DNA of 64,000 nt from Mesorhizobium opportunistum WSM2075 (lineage in GTDB: Bacteria; Pseudomonadota; Alphaproteobacteria; Rhizobiales; Rhizobiaceae), in assembly GCF_000176035.2 (NCBI RefSeq), contig NC_015675.1, positions 1-64,000 on the forward strand, given 5' to 3'. Positions 22,621 through 32,693 of the stretch are shown one piece after another. A program made the position numbers and the translations under genes. The notes below the pieces were generated by a model. It was not told the DNA's origin, did no database searches, and was given only the letters and a program-made list of their open reading frames with translations. Every line of letters begins with the position of its first letter. Positions within the stretch are counted from its first letter, which is position 1.

Positions 22621-23267
22621 TCCATATCCTCTGCAGCATCATCTTCGTCAGCAACGGCCGCAAGCATTGCCAGATCGTCCGGGGTACCGCCCCGATATCG
22701 GTCAAGCGCAACCATGCGCTTCTGGACCGCCTTACCCGCGTCTCCCGCGAGGACGGCAGCATGTATCACATTTGTACCCCCCAATGCCAAGCTCAACTCG
22801 GCCTCGGAGAAAAGTTTGTAGGCAAGGATGGAGGGGCCGCCGATATGGACGGTCGCCCGCCGCGCCTGGCTGATCTTGCGTACGCCGTCGTCGGACGCCT
22901 CGGTCGCGTGGAGCACGAAAAGTGCCAGTCCACCGCGCACTGCGCTCTCGACCTTGGTGGCACCAAGAGAAATCGCGCCTGCTTTGCGGGCGAGGCCCAG
23001 CATACCCAGAGCGGATCTGGAAAGCAGCCCGTCGACCATGCCGCCCAGATCGGGCGGCACGACCACCTGTGCCTTAAAGGCGCGGGCAAAGAGGTTCTTT
23101 GCCGCCGCCTTCTCGATATGTAGGCGGTCAGCGCTCACCCAGCAACCACGGCCGGGCAGATTTCTCTTGAGATCCGGAACGACGGCCGAATCCGGGCCGA
23201 CGACGAACCGGATCAATTCATCCGGTTCGGCCTGCTTGCGGGTGACGATGCAGGTGCGATCGTTCAT
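22617..23267 (-). CDS. YlxR (DUF448)/L7Ae-like RNA-binding fusion protein
   Basis: Small RNA-binding protein of the nusA-infB operon, 216 residues. The N-terminal DUF448/YlxR domain (about 1-85) has [18 protein letters not shown] and the PGRGCWV motif. The C-terminal half resembles the L7Ae/YbxF fold ([21 protein letters not shown]). The fusion is normal in alphaproteobacteria. ATG at 23267 is preferred over an in-frame TTG three codons upstream. It lies between nusA and infB and overlaps infB by four bases. Confidence 0.9.
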
Positions 23268-23305
23268 CTCGTCCAAGGGCGGGTTGTGTGCGATGCGGTT
23301 TCACC

Positions 23306-24901
23306 TCACGCACCAACGGCTTCGTCAGCCGGTGCTTCTTCGGCTGCAAGCTCGTCTTCGGTGATCCAGCCGGCCTTGAGACGGGCATTCAGCACCATCT
23401 GCTCGGCATCGGCGCGCGAAACGCCATGATTGGCCAGAACGCCGGGATACACCTTGGTCTCGCCGTCCTTGCGTTCCTTCCAGCCTGTCAGGTCGTCGGC
23501 GGCATAGCCGGCGAAATCCTCGATCGTCTTCACGCCGTCCTCGCCGAGCGTCACCATCATGGCGGTGGTGATGCCGGGGATTTCACGCAGCTCGTCCGAG
23601 ACGCCCAGCGCCTTGCGCTTGTCGTCATGCTCGGCCTCGATCTTCTCGAGATATTCGCGGGCACGGGTCTGGATTTCCGACGCGGTGTCCTCATCGAAGC
23701 CGTCGATCGAGGCGATTTCGCCGGCATCGACATAGGCGACTTCCTCGACGCTGGTGAAGCCTTCCGAGGCCAACACCTGGCCGACCATCTCGTCGACGTC
23801 GAGAGCTTCCATGAACAGCGCCGAGCGCTCGACGAATTCCTTCTGGCGGCGTTCGGACTCCTCGGCCTCGGTCAGGATGTCGATATCCCAGCCGGTGAGC
23901 TGCGAGGCGAGACGCACGTTCTGGCCGCGGCGGCCGATGGCCAGCGACAGCTGATCGTCGGGAACCACCACCTCGATGCGCTCCGCGTCCTCGTCGAGCA
24001 CGACCTTGGCGACTTCGGCCGGCTGCAGCGCGTTGACGATGAAGGAGGCGGCCGAGGGCGACCACGGAATGATGTCGATCTTCTCGCCCTGCAGTTCGCC
24101 GACGACGGCCTGGACGCGGCTGCCGCGCATACCGACGCAGGCGCCGACCGGATCGATCGAGCTGTCACGCGAGATGACGGCGATCTTGGCGCGCGAGCCC
24201 GGGTCGCGGGCGACCGACTTGATCTCGATGATGCCGTCGTAGATTTCCGGCACTTCCATGGTGAAGAGCTTGGCCATGAACTGCGGATGGGTGCGCGACA
24301 GGAAGATCTGCGGGCCGCGCTGCTCGCGACGCACGTCGTAGACATAGGCGCGGACGCGGTCGCCATATTTGTAGTTTTCGCGCGGGATCAGCTCGTCGCG
24401 GCGGATGATCGCCTCGCCACGGCCGAGATCGACGATGACGTTGCCATACTCGACGCGCTTGACGGTACCGTTGACGATCTCGCCGATGCGGTCCTTGTAT
24501 TCGTCATACTGGCGGTCGCGCTCGGCCTCGCGCACCTTCTGCACGATGACCTGCTTGGCCGACTGGGCCGCGATGCGGCCGAAATCCATCGGCGGCAGCT
24601 GTTCGGCGATGAAGTCGCCAAGCTGGGCATCGGGATTGCGCTCGCGCGCCGAGGAAATGGCGATCTGGGTGGCGTAGTCATCGACTTTCTCGACCACTTC
24701 CATCAGCCGCTGCAGCTTCATCTCACCGGTGTTGGGATTGATGTCGGCGCGGATGTTGGTCTCCTGGCCGTAACGCGAGCGCGCCGCCTTCTGGATCGCA
24801 TCGGCCATGGCGGCGATGACGATCGACTTGTCGATCGACTTTTCACGCGCGACGGCGTCGGCAATCTGCAGCAGTTCAAGTCTGTTGGCGCTTACAACCA
24901 T
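23306..24901 (-). CDS. nusA: Transcription termination/antitermination factor NusA
   Basis: RNA polymerase-binding factor that modulates pausing, termination and antitermination. The 531-residue protein has the N-terminal polymerase-binding domain, an S1 domain (about 135-200), two KH domains ([18 protein letters not shown] and [14 protein letters not shown]) and two C-terminal helix-hairpin-helix acidic repeats. The ATG at 24901 is preceded by GGGAG. It lies between rimP and ylxR in a conserved operon. Confidence 0.97.
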   Translation of the reverse strand: MVVSANRLELLQIADAVAREKSIDKSIVIAAMADAIQKAARSRYGQETNIRADINPNTGEMKLQRLMEVVEKVDDYATQIAISSARERNPDAQLGDFIAEQLPPMDFGRIAAQSAKQVIVQKVREAERDRQYDEYKDRIGEIVNGTVKRVEYGNVIVDLGRGEAIIRRDELIPRENYKYGDRVRAYVYDVRREQRGPQIFLSRTHPQFMAKLFTMEVPEIYDGIIEIKSVARDPGSRAKIAVISRDSSIDPVGACVGMRGSRVQAVVGELQGEKIDIIPWSPSAASFIVNALQPAEVAKVVLDEDAERIEVVVPDDQLSLAIGRRGQNVRLASQLTGWDIDILTEAEESERRQKEFVERSALFMEALDVDEMVGQVLASEGFTSVEEVAYVDAGEIASIDGFDEDTASEIQTRAREYLEKIEAEHDDKRKALGVSDELREIPGITTAMMVTLGEDGVKTIEDFAGYAADDLTGWKERKDGETKVYPGVLANHGVSRADAEQMVLNARLKAGWITEDELAAEEAPADEAVGA

Positions 24902-24950
24902 GTTTTTTCTCCCGAGCCTGTCAGCCGGGCTTTTACGCCCGGCAGCTCAA

Positions 24951-25598
24951 TCAACTTTCCTGTTCGTGTTCTTCCGTGGCGTCGGCTTCCGTACCCTCGG
25001 GCACGTCGTCGTCCGGCTCGCCGCGGCGTTTCTTGGCTTCCTTGCGCGCCCTGTTGTCCTTCGACAACGCATCGCGGATGAGGTCGTCGGTCAGGATCAA
25101 CCGGGTCTCGGAAATGGCGTCGTAGGGTACGCGCACCGTCGGCTCCTCGCCATAGGCCGCCTTGTCGCGCTCGATGAGCACATCGTTCTCACCAGCCTCG
25201 GCGATCTTGCCCTTGAAACGCTTGCGATCGGCGACGACGACCGATGTTTCCATCTTCACCAAATGGCCGGTCCAGGTCACGAAATCCGATTTGCGCACCA
25301 GCGGCCGATCGATGCCGGGCGAAGAGACTTCGAGATGGTACGCCTTCTCGATCGGATCGTCGACATCGAGCGCCGGCGACACCGCGCGGCTGACCTCTTC
25401 GCAATCCTCGACGGTCATGGTGCCGTCCTCGCGCTCGGCCATGATCTGCAGCGTCAGCCCGTTCTGGCCGGACAGATGCACGCGCACGAGGCGAAAGCCG
25501 ATGCCGCGCAGCACCGGCTGGATGATCAGCGCGATGCGCGCATCGATACCGCTTTCGCGGATGATGCGGTCGTCACCTTCGCTTGTCATTGCAGTCAT
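24951..25598 (-). CDS. rimP: Ribosome maturation factor RimP
   Basis: 30S assembly factor and first gene of the nusA-infB operon. The 215-residue protein has the two-domain RimP pattern: [18 protein letters not shown] at the N-terminal half, then [10 protein letters not shown], the family signature. The acidic and basic C-terminal tail (about residues 180-215) is longer than in E. coli RimP. ATG at 25598 has an ACAGG site; a second ATG at 25589 is also possible. Confidence 0.95.
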   Translation of the reverse strand: MTAMTSEGDDRIIRESGIDARIALIIQPVLRGIGFRLVRVHLSGQNGLTLQIMAEREDGTMTVEDCEEVSRAVSPALDVDDPIEKAYHLEVSSPGIDRPLVRKSDFVTWTGHLVKMETSVVVADRKRFKGKIAEAGENDVLIERDKAAYGEEPTVRVPYDAISETRLILTDDLIRDALSKDNRARKEAKKRRGEPDDDVPEGTEADATEEHEQES

Positions 25599-25958
25599 CA
25601 ATTGCCTGTCGTTCGTTTCGCAAGTTCTTTAGTTTGCGCATCGGAACCATCCGAAAACCGCTTCGCACTTTTCGGTCCGATTCACCCGGCAGGTAATAAA
25701 AAAGAGCGGGACCGGGTGGACCCACTCTTCGTCATACCGACCAAGAATTTGAGGCTGATATAAACGAACACCGCCTGTGTTTCAAGCCCGCCGTGACAAC
25801 CCGCCGTGCAAGGCCGGCAAAAGCCCTGACGGCGTCAGCATTGCTCCAGGCGCATGGCGCCCATGCGGCAACCCCCCTGCGAAAGGCGGCAGGGTGTCCT
25901 TATTTATTAGCCACGACACGAATGGACGCGGCGCTGTGGCGCGCGAAAGGACAAAATC
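25599..25958. other. Gap between rimP and the small + strand gene
   Basis: These 360 bases separate divergently oriented genes. They contain the leader of the rimP operon on the minus strand, the hairpin at 25702-25729 and the presumed promoter of the 54-residue gene on the + strand. No further gene is supportable. Confidence 0.5.
25695..25729 (-). terminator. Hairpin with T-run upstream of rimP
   Basis: On the minus strand AAGAGTGGGTCC pairs with GGTCCCGCTCTT across a short ACCC loop, with two mismatches, and is followed at once by a run of six T. It looks like an intrinsic terminator. It lies about 100 bases before rimP and 420 bases after trmB, so it either ends the metK-trmB message or acts as an attenuator in the rimP leader. 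Confidence 0.65.
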
Positions 25959-26123
25959 ATGGGCAACCGCAGACTACTTTCCGCCTTGGGCGACCTCTTC
26001 ACCGCATTCGGCGGCGCGGTCGCCGCCTCGCGCGCCGTGGAAGCCGGCCGCAAGCCGCGTGCCGACGACCTGCGCAAGGTGGACATGGACCCGGCTATCT
26101 TCAACAGGATCGGCCGTTTTTGA
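25959..26123 (+). CDS. Small conserved-looking protein of 54 residues
   Basis: An ATG frame behind an AAAGG site encodes MGNRRLLSALGDLF at its start, a small Ala-rich stretch (TAFGGAVAASRAVEAG), a basic region, and ends in FNRIGRF. It is on the opposite strand to both neighbours and stops 30 bases before the convergent trmB end. The frame fills the gap sensibly, has a ribosome site and shows codon use like the neighbours, which supports it being real. The arrangement of a hydrophobic helix plus a short Arg-containing tail resembles small DUF1127-type proteins only loosely. Function unknown. Confidence 0.6.
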   Translation: MGNRRLLSALGDLFTAFGGAVAASRAVEAGRKPRADDLRKVDMDPAIFNRIGRF

Positions 26124-26152
26124 AAATCTGACGAGAGGCGCCGTGAGGGCGC

Positions 26153-26854
26153 CTATGTCCTGACAAAGGTCAGATAGGCCGGCCGCCGGCCCTCGCGAAT
26201 GGCCTTCGCCTCGTAACGCGTACCCGGCCAGCCCGCATAGGGGCTGTTCCAGTCGCCGGCATCCGCTGCTTGCCATGCGAAGGCGCCATGCGCCCGGCAA
26301 TGCAGCAAGGTCCAATTCACATAAGTGTCGATGTCGGACGCGAAGCGGAACTTTGAGCCTGGCTTCAGGACGCGCGCGAAGCGGTCGAGATTGACCGCAC
26401 TGACGAAGCGCCGTTTCCAGTGCTTCTTCTTCGGCCAGGGATCCGGATAGAGAAGATCGATGCCGTCGAGCGATGCCGGCGGCAGCCAATCGAGCAGCCG
26501 GGTGGCATCGTCATCGAAGACACGCAGATTGGCCAGCGGCCGCTGCCTAACTGCCATCATCATCTTGGCCATGCCGTTGACGAAGGGCTCGACGCCGACA
26601 AATCCGGTTGTCGGCGCCTCGATGGCGCGGTGCAGAAGATGTTCGCCGCCGCCAAAGCCGATCTCAAGGCGAACGGCCGAGACGTCGGCTTCGAACAGGG
26701 TGCGCAGCTCCGACGGCGCTTCAGCCGTCAGATCGAGTCGGTAGGTGCCGAGACCGCTTTCCAGGGCAGCCGCCTGCTGCGGGCGGACCGGCTTGCCACG
26801 CCGACGGCCGAAGAAGGCTTCGGTCGCACGGCTTGGCCTGTCGTCGGGGCTCAT
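26153..26854 (-). CDS. trmB: tRNA (guanine-N7-)-methyltransferase TrmB
   Basis: SAM-dependent enzyme that forms m7G46 in tRNA variable loops. The 233-residue protein has the SAM-binding [15 protein letters not shown], and the substrate-binding [18 protein letters not shown] signature, followed by an [11 protein letters not shown] segment. It lies 26 bases downstream of metK on the same strand, so the methyl donor synthase and this methyltransferase are probably cotranscribed. Confidence 0.96.
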   Translation of the reverse strand: MSPDDRPSRATEAFFGRRRGKPVRPQQAAALESGLGTYRLDLTAEAPSELRTLFEADVSAVRLEIGFGGGEHLLHRAIEAPTTGFVGVEPFVNGMAKMMMAVRQRPLANLRVFDDDATRLLDWLPPASLDGIDLLYPDPWPKKKHWKRRFVSAVNLDRFARVLKPGSKFRFASDIDTYVNWTLLHCRAHGAFAWQAADAGDWNSPYAGWPGTRYEAKAIREGRRPAYLTFVRT

Positions 26855-26880
26855 CTGGTGCCGCAGGATCTGTCGGGCGC

Positions 26881-28146
26881 TCAGGCCGCGACAGCATCCT
26901 TGAGCGCCTTGGCCAGATCGGTCTTCTCCCAGGAGAAGGACCCGTCACGGCCAGCCTTGCGGCCAAAATGGCCATAGGACGACGTTTTGGCATAGATCGG
27001 CTTGTTGAGATCGAGATGACGGCGGATGCCGGATGGCGACAGGTCCATCACGGTGCGCAGCGCATCCTCGAGCTTTGCCTCGTCGACCTTGCCGGTGCCG
27101 TGCAGGTCGACATAGACCGACAAGGGCTGGGCGACGCCGATGGCGTAGGAAAGCTGGATGGTGCAGCGGTCGGCAAGCTTGGCCGCCACGACATTCTTGG
27201 CCAGATAGCGCGCCGCGTAGGCCGCCGAACGGTCGACCTTGGTGGTGTCCTTGCCGGAGAAGGCGCCACCGCCGTGCGGTGCCGCACCGCCATAGGTATC
27301 GACAATGATCTTGCGGCCGGTCAGCCCGGCATCGCCGTCCGGTCCGCCAATGACGAACTTGCCGGTCGGGTTGATGTACCACATGCAGTCGTCGGCGATC
27401 TTGAGGTCGCCGAGCGCCTCGCGGATGTAGGGTTCGACGACCTTGCGGACCTTCTTGGAATCCCAGCTTGAATCCAGATGCTGGGTCGACAGCACGATCT
27501 GCGTAGCCTCGGCGGCCTTGCCGTCCACGTAGCGGACGGTGACCTGGCTCTTGGCGTCCGGCCCGAGCTTACCGGCCTCGCCATTATTCTGGTGACGGGC
27601 GGCGGCCAGAAGTTCGAGGATCTTGTGGCTGTAGTAGATCGGCGCCGGCATCAGGTCCGGCGTTTCGCGGCAAGCATAGCCGAACATGATGCCCTGGTCG
27701 CCGGCACCTTCTTCGCCCTGGCGATCGGCGGCGTTGTCGACGCCCTGGCCGATGTCAGGCGACTGGCCATGCAGTAGGACTTCGATCTTCGCCGTCTTCC
27801 AGTGGAAACCGGCCTGTTCGTAGCCGATCTCGCGGATAGCCTTGCGGGCGACAGATTTGAACTTCGCCGGATTCACGACAGGGTGGCCCGCCGCGTCCAT
27901 GAGGACGTTGCCGGCCTTGTCCTTCTTCAGCAGCGTCTCTGGAACGCGCACCTCGCCGGCGATGACGACGCGGTTGGTGGTCGCCAAGGTCTCGCAGGCG
28001 ACGCGGACTTTCCACGGGTCCATGCCGGTCTTCTTGGCCTCACGGTAGACCAGATCGACAATCTCGTCGGAAATCCGGTCACAGACTTTGTCGGGATGGC
28101 CCTCGGCAACGGATTCCGAGGTAAAGAAGTAGTTCTGCCGCGTCAC
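26881..28146 (-). CDS. metK: S-adenosylmethionine synthase
   Basis: Makes SAM from methionine and ATP. The 421-residue protein carries [21 protein letters not shown] at the N-terminus, the [15 protein letters not shown]/methionine motif and a [19 protein letters not shown] signature near residue 290. It is longer than the E. coli enzyme (about 384) because of insertions typical of alphaproteobacteria. The start codon is GTG at 28146, behind AAGAGGGG. A perfect hairpin plus T-run lies 23-40 bases upstream, and praR is the preceding gene. Confidence 0.97.
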   Translation of the reverse strand: MTRQNYFFTSESVAEGHPDKVCDRISDEIVDLVYREAKKTGMDPWKVRVACETLATTNRVVIAGEVRVPETLLKKDKAGNVLMDAAGHPVVNPAKFKSVARKAIREIGYEQAGFHWKTAKIEVLLHGQSPDIGQGVDNAADRQGEEGAGDQGIMFGYACRETPDLMPAPIYYSHKILELLAAARHQNNGEAGKLGPDAKSQVTVRYVDGKAAEATQIVLSTQHLDSSWDSKKVRKVVEPYIREALGDLKIADDCMWYINPTGKFVIGGPDGDAGLTGRKIIVDTYGGAAPHGGGAFSGKDTTKVDRSAAYAARYLAKNVVAAKLADRCTIQLSYAIGVAQPLSVYVDLHGTGKVDEAKLEDALRTVMDLSPSGIRRHLDLNKPIYAKTSSYGHFGRKAGRDGSFSWEKTDLAKALKDAVAA

Positions 28147-28161
28147 GGGTGTCCCCTCTTG

Positions 28162-28185
28162 AAAAACGATCGGCAGGCTGCCGAT
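28162..28185 (-). promoter_or_regulatory. Hairpin plus T-run in the metK leader
   Basis: ATCGGCAG and CTGCCGAT form an 8-base perfect inverted repeat around one base (28169-28185). On the minus strand it is followed by CGTTTTT, then the metK ribosome site. It could terminate praR transcription or attenuate metK. I could not match the upstream 100 bases to a SAM-binding riboswitch class. Confidence 0.5.
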
Positions 28186-28275
28186 TTTGGCGCGCCACGT
28201 GTTAGCGGGGCAAAGCGCTGCTCGTCAAGCGTCGCCGCCGTCCTGGCATGAATGTCGGAGCCGATATTTTATGCC

Positions 28276-28298
28276 ACCGGCGGCGCGGTGCCGCCGGT
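28276..28298 (-). terminator. GC-rich hairpin after praR
   Basis: ACCGGCGGC (28276-28284) pairs with GCCGCCGGT (28290-28298) around a 5-base loop, 18 bases after the praR stop. There is no T-run, only GGCATAAAATAT, so termination strength is uncertain. Confidence 0.4.
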
Positions 28299-28315
28299 TC
28301 GAAGCGCATTACGGA

Positions 28316-28735
28316 TCAGTCGAGATCGTCGGCGGCGAGCGACTTCACAAGGTCGATGATCCTTCGGCGCACCTTGACGTCGGCGATTTTGACAAAGGCA
28401 CGGTTGAGCTGGAGTCCTTCTGGACTGCCGCAGAATTCGACGGCGAAAGCCATCGACGCATCCTCGGCAAAGCCGCGGTTGGCCGAGGATTCCTGGCCTG
28501 GCGCATCCTCGAAAAAGAAGGCGACGGGCACGCCGAGTATGGAAGCAATCGCCTGCAGGCGGCTGGCGCCGACGCGGTTGGTGCCCTTTTCATACTTCTG
28601 GATTTGTTGAAATGTGATGCCGAGATTCTCGCCCAGCTTTTCCTGGCTCATTCCGAGCATATTGCGGCGAAGCCGGATGCGGCTTCCAACGTGGATGTCT
28701 ATGGGATTCGGCTTTTTCTTGTTTTCTTCTGTCAT
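28316..28735 (-). CDS. praR: XRE-family regulator, PraR/PhrR type
   Basis: Helix-turn-helix transcription regulator of 139 residues. The HTH spans about residues 18-75 (GSRIRLRRNMLGMSQEKLGENLGI, written here in part, then FQQIQKYEKGTNRVGASRL). PraR-type proteins in rhizobia control biofilm, quorum sensing and symbiosis genes and are encoded beside lnt and metK, as here; I assign the symbol by that position and the protein type. ATG at 28735 has a clean GAGG site; an in-frame ATG at 28783 would add 16 Lys-rich residues. Confidence 0.8.
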   Translation of the reverse strand: MTEENKKKPNPIDIHVGSRIRLRRNMLGMSQEKLGENLGITFQQIQKYEKGTNRVGASRLQAIASILGVPVAFFFEDAPGQESSANRGFAEDASMAFAVEFCGSPEGLQLNRAFVKIADVKVRRRIIDLVKSLAADDLD

Positions 28736-28873
28736 TTTTTCCTCGCCGAATTTTTTCGGCTTTGTGATTTTTTTCTCGCCCAAACAAAGCCGGAGGCGAC
28801 TGCCCCAACAGTATGATCCACCGGCTTCGAGAAATTTCAGGCGGTACAGTATGAGTTTCTAATGTGCCAACTG

Positions 28874-30466
28874 TCAATTCACCCGTAGCCTTTGCCTTAC
28901 GTTCAACAGTGCCCCGCCCAGCGCAAACAGCAACATGATCAGCATTCCGTTAATGCGTCGCTGCCCCTCGGAAACGACTGCCTGTTCGGCAATAGGCACC
29001 TTCACATCAATGGCCCCGCGCGCGTCGATCGCCAGCGCATCGACGATGCGTCCACGTGGGTCGACAACGGCCGAGATGCCATTGTTGGCGGCACGCAACA
29101 AGGGCAACCCGTTCTCCACAGCGCGAATCTGAGCCTGCCTGAAATGCTGATACGGCCCCGGCGTGTCGCCGAACCAGGCATCATTGGTAACGTTCACAAT
29201 AAGCTGTGCTGACGTAGCGTCAACTGCCACCAGGTCGGGAAAGATCACCTCGTAGCAGATAAATGGCAGGGCACGAAGGCCGCCCGGCAGCGTGATGGCG
29301 TGGCGCTCGTTGCCGGCCGTGAACGTCATCGGCCCGGCGACGAGCTGTTCGATGCCGAAACGGCTGAGCAGATCGGCGAATGGCAGGTATTCGCCAAACG
29401 GCACCAGATGGACCTTGTCGACGGCATCGGCGATTTCGCCCTTGTCGTCGATCGCCACCACCGAATTATAGTAGCGGCTGTCGGCACCGGCGGCCGAGCC
29501 GCCTTCCTCGCGAACGACGCCGGCGATCAGCATCTGGCCGTCGCCCAGCATGTCGCCCAGCGCCGTCAACGCGTCAGGGCGCTCGGTGAAAAGGAACGGC
29601 ACCGAGGTTTCCGGCCACAAGATCAGCTGCGGCCTGTCGTGACTGGGGTCCGGCGCCTTGGCGGACAGGCCCAGCAAGGTGGCGAAGATGCGATCGCGCA
29701 CCGAGGCGTCCCACTTCTCCGACAGGTCCACGGCCGGCTGAACGATGCGGACATTCAAACTGCGCTCCGCCGGTTTTTCGGGAGCGGCGAGCCTGACATA
29801 GCCGAAGCCGACATGGGCGGCGGCGAGCACGACAAACAGCGCCGCGCCAAGGCGCAGGTGCCGGCGCGCCGCCAGCAGCGCCGGCAGCGCGAAGAGGAAC
29901 ACGGCGAGCGCGTTCATGCCGACCATGCCGGTCACCGAGACGCTCTGCATCAGAAGGGGCACGGGCATCGCCGCGTAGCCGATCGCATTCCAGGGAAAAC
30001 CTGTGAACAGGAAGCCGCGCAGCCACTCGGCCAGCGCGAAGCCGAAGGCGAGTGCCGCGATGCGGCCGATATCGCTGCTCCACAAGAGCCGGGCGATCAC
30101 TGTTGCAAAGCCATAGAAAAAGGCGAGCGCGAAGGGAATGCCGATCACCGCGAACGGAAGCGCCCAGGCAAAGCTGTCGGCCTCGACCAGCAGCGCCGAA
30201 CCGATCCACCAGAGACCGGCGAGGAAATAGCCGAAGCCGAACCACCAGCCGACGGCAAAAGCCGGCCGCAGGCGCCGAAACAGGCTGCCGGAGGCTTCGC
30301 CGGTCGCGCCGTCGAGCAACCAGACCAGCACCGGAAACGAGATGAAGCAAGCGGCGAAGAAATCGTATGGCGCCTGGCCAAGCACCGCCAGGGCGCCTGC
30401 GAGAAAGGCCACGAGCGCGCGCCGCCAACCCCAAAGCAGAATTATCCGGCCGGCAAGGCGCACCAT
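28874..30466 (-). CDS. lnt: Apolipoprotein N-acyltransferase
   Basis: Inner-membrane enzyme that adds the third acyl chain to bacterial lipoproteins. The 530-residue protein has about six to seven membrane helices in the first 225 residues, a periplasmic nitrilase-like domain (about 235-500) and a final helix. The catalytic triad is visible as Glu286 (LWPETSVPF), Lys351 ([11 protein letters not shown]) and Cys404 ([11 protein letters not shown]). It lies near corC and ybeY, the usual rhizobial neighbourhood. Confidence 0.97.
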   Translation of the reverse strand: MVRLAGRIILLWGWRRALVAFLAGALAVLGQAPYDFFAACFISFPVLVWLLDGATGEASGSLFRRLRPAFAVGWWFGFGYFLAGLWWIGSALLVEADSFAWALPFAVIGIPFALAFFYGFATVIARLLWSSDIGRIAALAFGFALAEWLRGFLFTGFPWNAIGYAAMPVPLLMQSVSVTGMVGMNALAVFLFALPALLAARRHLRLGAALFVVLAAAHVGFGYVRLAAPEKPAERSLNVRIVQPAVDLSEKWDASVRDRIFATLLGLSAKAPDPSHDRPQLILWPETSVPFLFTERPDALTALGDMLGDGQMLIAGVVREEGGSAAGADSRYYNSVVAIDDKGEIADAVDKVHLVPFGEYLPFADLLSRFGIEQLVAGPMTFTAGNERHAITLPGGLRALPFICYEVIFPDLVAVDATSAQLIVNVTNDAWFGDTPGPYQHFRQAQIRAVENGLPLLRAANNGISAVVDPRGRIVDALAIDARGAIDVKVPIAEQAVVSEGQRRINGMLIMLLFALGGALLNVRQRLRVN

Positions 30467-30565
30467 GCATACTTCCGAGTCGTGCGAATCAGGAAGGAAG
30501 ATTTAACAGGCCGCGGTCCGCGCTCCAAACGCTGGCCGGTCGACTATGGTTTCCCACCGAAGCGG

Positions 30566-31036
30566 CTACCGGTGCCAGCCCTCTATCCGCATGCCACCAA
30601 GCCGTTCGGCCTCCTCGCGGGACACGACGCGGATGGTCTGCGAGAAAGTCCAGACGTGGCCTTCGGGATCGCGCGCCCGATACTGGCGTTCGCCGTAGAA
30701 CTGGTCCGCCGGCTCCTGGATTATTACAGCACCGGCCGCCCGCGCCTGCTCGCAATGGCCATCCAGTCCGTCCTTCAACCTGACATAGACCGACTGCGTG
30801 TTCTTGCCCGAGACCGAAGCCGGGCTGGCGACATAATCGCTCCATTCGGAATCGACGATGATGGTGCAATCGCCGAACCGCATCTCGGCGTGGACGAGCT
30901 TGCCCTCGGCATCGCTGACCACCATGCTGCGCTCGAAGCCGAAAGCCGCTTCGAGCCAGTCCAACGCGGCACGCGGATCCCTGTAAAATACACCGGAACC
31001 CAGGCTCGCATGCTTGAACGGGTCGTCGATCGTCAT
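30566..31036 (-). CDS. VOC/glyoxalase-superfamily protein
   Basis: A 156-residue protein of the vicinal oxygen chelate fold, PhnB/glyoxalase-like. It begins with a VFYRDPRAALDWLEAAFGFE segment and has HAEMRFGDCTIIV and YRARDPEGHVWTFSQT, the usual end of the second beta-alpha-beta unit. The substrate is unknown. ATG at 31036 is chosen; an open frame continues upstream into the end of corC but is not VOC-like. It sits between corC and lnt, which are adjacent in some other rhizobia, so it may be an insertion in this lineage. Confidence 0.85.
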   Translation of the reverse strand: MTIDDPFKHASLGSGVFYRDPRAALDWLEAAFGFERSMVVSDAEGKLVHAEMRFGDCTIIVDSEWSDYVASPASVSGKNTQSVYVRLKDGLDGHCEQARAAGAVIIQEPADQFYGERQYRARDPEGHVWTFSQTIRVVSREEAERLGGMRIEGWHR

Positions 31037-31052
31037 CGAGCGCGCGAAACGC

Positions 31053-32147
31053 TCACGCCTGCTCGGTGCGCGCCGTGGCGCGCCGGCGGCGCTCGCCCTT
31101 CTGGCTCTGCACGATGCGCACGCGCTTGACGCGGCGCGGATCGGCATCGAGCACATGGAACTCGAAACCGGGGATGGCCTGCACCACCTCGCCGCGCGCC
31201 GGCACGCGGCCGAGCGTGTTGAAGATCATGCCGCCGATGGTGTCGACATATTCGCCATGTTCGCCGGCGGCGAAACCCTCGCCGATCATCTTGGCGACTT
31301 CGTCGATCTCGGCCTTGCCGTCGACGACGAACACGCCGTCACCGGCCTGGGTGATCATCGGCTCGTCGTCGTCATGCTCGTCCTCGATGTCGCCGACGAC
31401 CATTTCGACGATGTCCTCGAGCGAGACAAGGCCATCCGTGCCGCCATATTCGTCAATGACCAGCGCCATCTGCGTGCGCGTCGTCTGCATGCGGCCCATC
31501 AGGTCGGAGGCAAGCATCGATGGCGGCACAAACAGAACCTGGCGGATCAGGTTGAGCTCGCCGATGGTGCGCGAAAGGTCGACCTGGGCAAGATCGAGCT
31601 GCGTGGCGACGGGCGTCTTCCTGGTCGTGCGGCCCTTCTTGACGCGCGCGAGCTTGGTGATGTGGGCCAGAACGTCGCGGATATGGACCATGCCGCGCGG
31701 ATCATCGAGCGTCTCGGAATAGACCGGCATGCGGGAATGGCCAGATTGTTCGAAGGTGCCCAGTAGGTCGCCGAGCGTCGTCGTGATCTCGACCCCCTGG
31801 ATGTCGGCGCGCGGCACCATGACGTCCTCGACCCGCACTTCGCGCAGGCGCAGGATGTTGTTGAGCATGGCGCGTTCGCCAGGCGAGAAGGCGCCGGCAT
31901 CACTCGCCGTCTCGGCCAGCGCGCCGGCGATTTCCTCGCGCAGGCTGGTGCCGTTGCGTTGCCGGAACAGGCCCAGCACGCGTTCGAACAGGGAGGGGCC
32001 GGCAGGCGAAGTTTCGCTGGCAACGCTGCCGGTGCTGGTAGCACCAGGAGTAACGGTACTCGGACTTGATCCCTCTTCCGACGTATCGGAAGCCTTGGGC
32101 GCACTGCCGGCGTCGGGGCGGGCGGCAGTCTCTGGTTTGTCGTTCAT
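31053..32147 (-). CDS. CorC-like CBS-domain protein (hemolysin family)
   Basis: Cytosolic CBS-pair protein of the CorC/HlyC family, 364 residues. After a Ser/Thr/Ala-rich N-terminus of about 45 residues come RLREVRVEDVMVPRADI (start of CBS 1), the second CBS with DEYGGTDGLVSLEDI, and a C-terminal CorC_HlyC domain with FVVDGKAEIDEV. There is no N-terminal DUF21 membrane domain. Such genes sit beside ybeY and lnt in many proteobacteria and have been linked to magnesium or cobalt export. It lies 28 bases after ybeY's end, overlapping slightly in gene spacing with it on the same strand. Confidence 0.9.
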   Translation of the reverse strand: MNDKPETAARPDAGSAPKASDTSEEGSSPSTVTPGATSTGSVASETSPAGPSLFERVLGLFRQRNGTSLREEIAGALAETASDAGAFSPGERAMLNNILRLREVRVEDVMVPRADIQGVEITTTLGDLLGTFEQSGHSRMPVYSETLDDPRGMVHIRDVLAHITKLARVKKGRTTRKTPVATQLDLAQVDLSRTIGELNLIRQVLFVPPSMLASDLMGRMQTTRTQMALVIDEYGGTDGLVSLEDIVEMVVGDIEDEHDDDEPMITQAGDGVFVVDGKAEIDEVAKMIGEGFAAGEHGEYVDTIGGMIFNTLGRVPARGEVVQAIPGFEFHVLDADPRRVKRVRIVQSQKGERRRRATARTEQA

Positions 32148-32175
32148 CTTCGTCCGGTCAATTGGTCTTTTGTAG

Positions 32176-32676
32176 TTACGCGTAGGGATCGGGAATGGCA
32201 AGCCTTGCAAGCGCTGCGCGTTCGACGGCTTCCATCGCCTCGGCCTCGGTGTCGGTCTCGTGGTCGTAGCCCATGAGGTGCAGCAGGCCGTGGATCACGA
32301 GATGGGTGATATGGTTCTCCAAGGGCTTGTCTTCCAGTGCCGCCTCGCGCGCCACCGTTTCGGCGGCGAGCACGATGTCGCCCAGCATCGGCGGCAATGG
32401 ACCATCCTTTACATGCGGAAAAGCCGGGAAAGACAAGACGTTGGTGGGTTTGTCCTTGCCGCGCCAGTCTGCATTCAAGGTTCGGATATGAGCGTCGTCG
32501 GAAAAAACGATGCTGAGTTCGGATTGTCCTGCCGCACCAGTTTCGGCGAAAGCAACCGCGACAGCGCGATCGACCAATCGCGCCAGGCTTGCCTCAGCGG
32601 GCCAGTCGCCCGCTTCAATCGATATATCGATCTCGACGGGAAGGCTCCCGTCGACGGATGTGCTGTCCTCAGGCAT
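32176..32676 (-). CDS. ybeY: Endoribonuclease YbeY (rRNA maturation factor)
   Basis: Zinc-dependent endoribonuclease for 16S rRNA 3' processing and ribosome quality control. The 166-residue protein has His129, His133 and His139 in [11 protein letters not shown], the H-x3-H-x5-H metal site. The lead segment [13 protein letters not shown] is also family-typical. It lies between phoH and corC and is likely cotranscribed with them. Confidence 0.96.
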   Translation of the reverse strand: MPEDSTSVDGSLPVEIDISIEAGDWPAEASLARLVDRAVAVAFAETGAAGQSELSIVFSDDAHIRTLNADWRGKDKPTNVLSFPAFPHVKDGPLPPMLGDIVLAAETVAREAALEDKPLENHITHLVIHGLLHLMGYDHETDTEAEAMEAVERAALARLAIPDPYA

Positions 32677-32693
32677 GAGGCCGCATCGTCAGA

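Noticed and set aside
23288..25081. 597-codon open frame opposite nusA
   Set aside because: Antisense shadow of a well-supported gene, with biased composition and no motif.
28147..28315. SAM riboswitch upstream of metK
   Set aside because: I could not find the conserved core of SAM-II or SAM/SAH types by eye. Only simple hairpins are evident.
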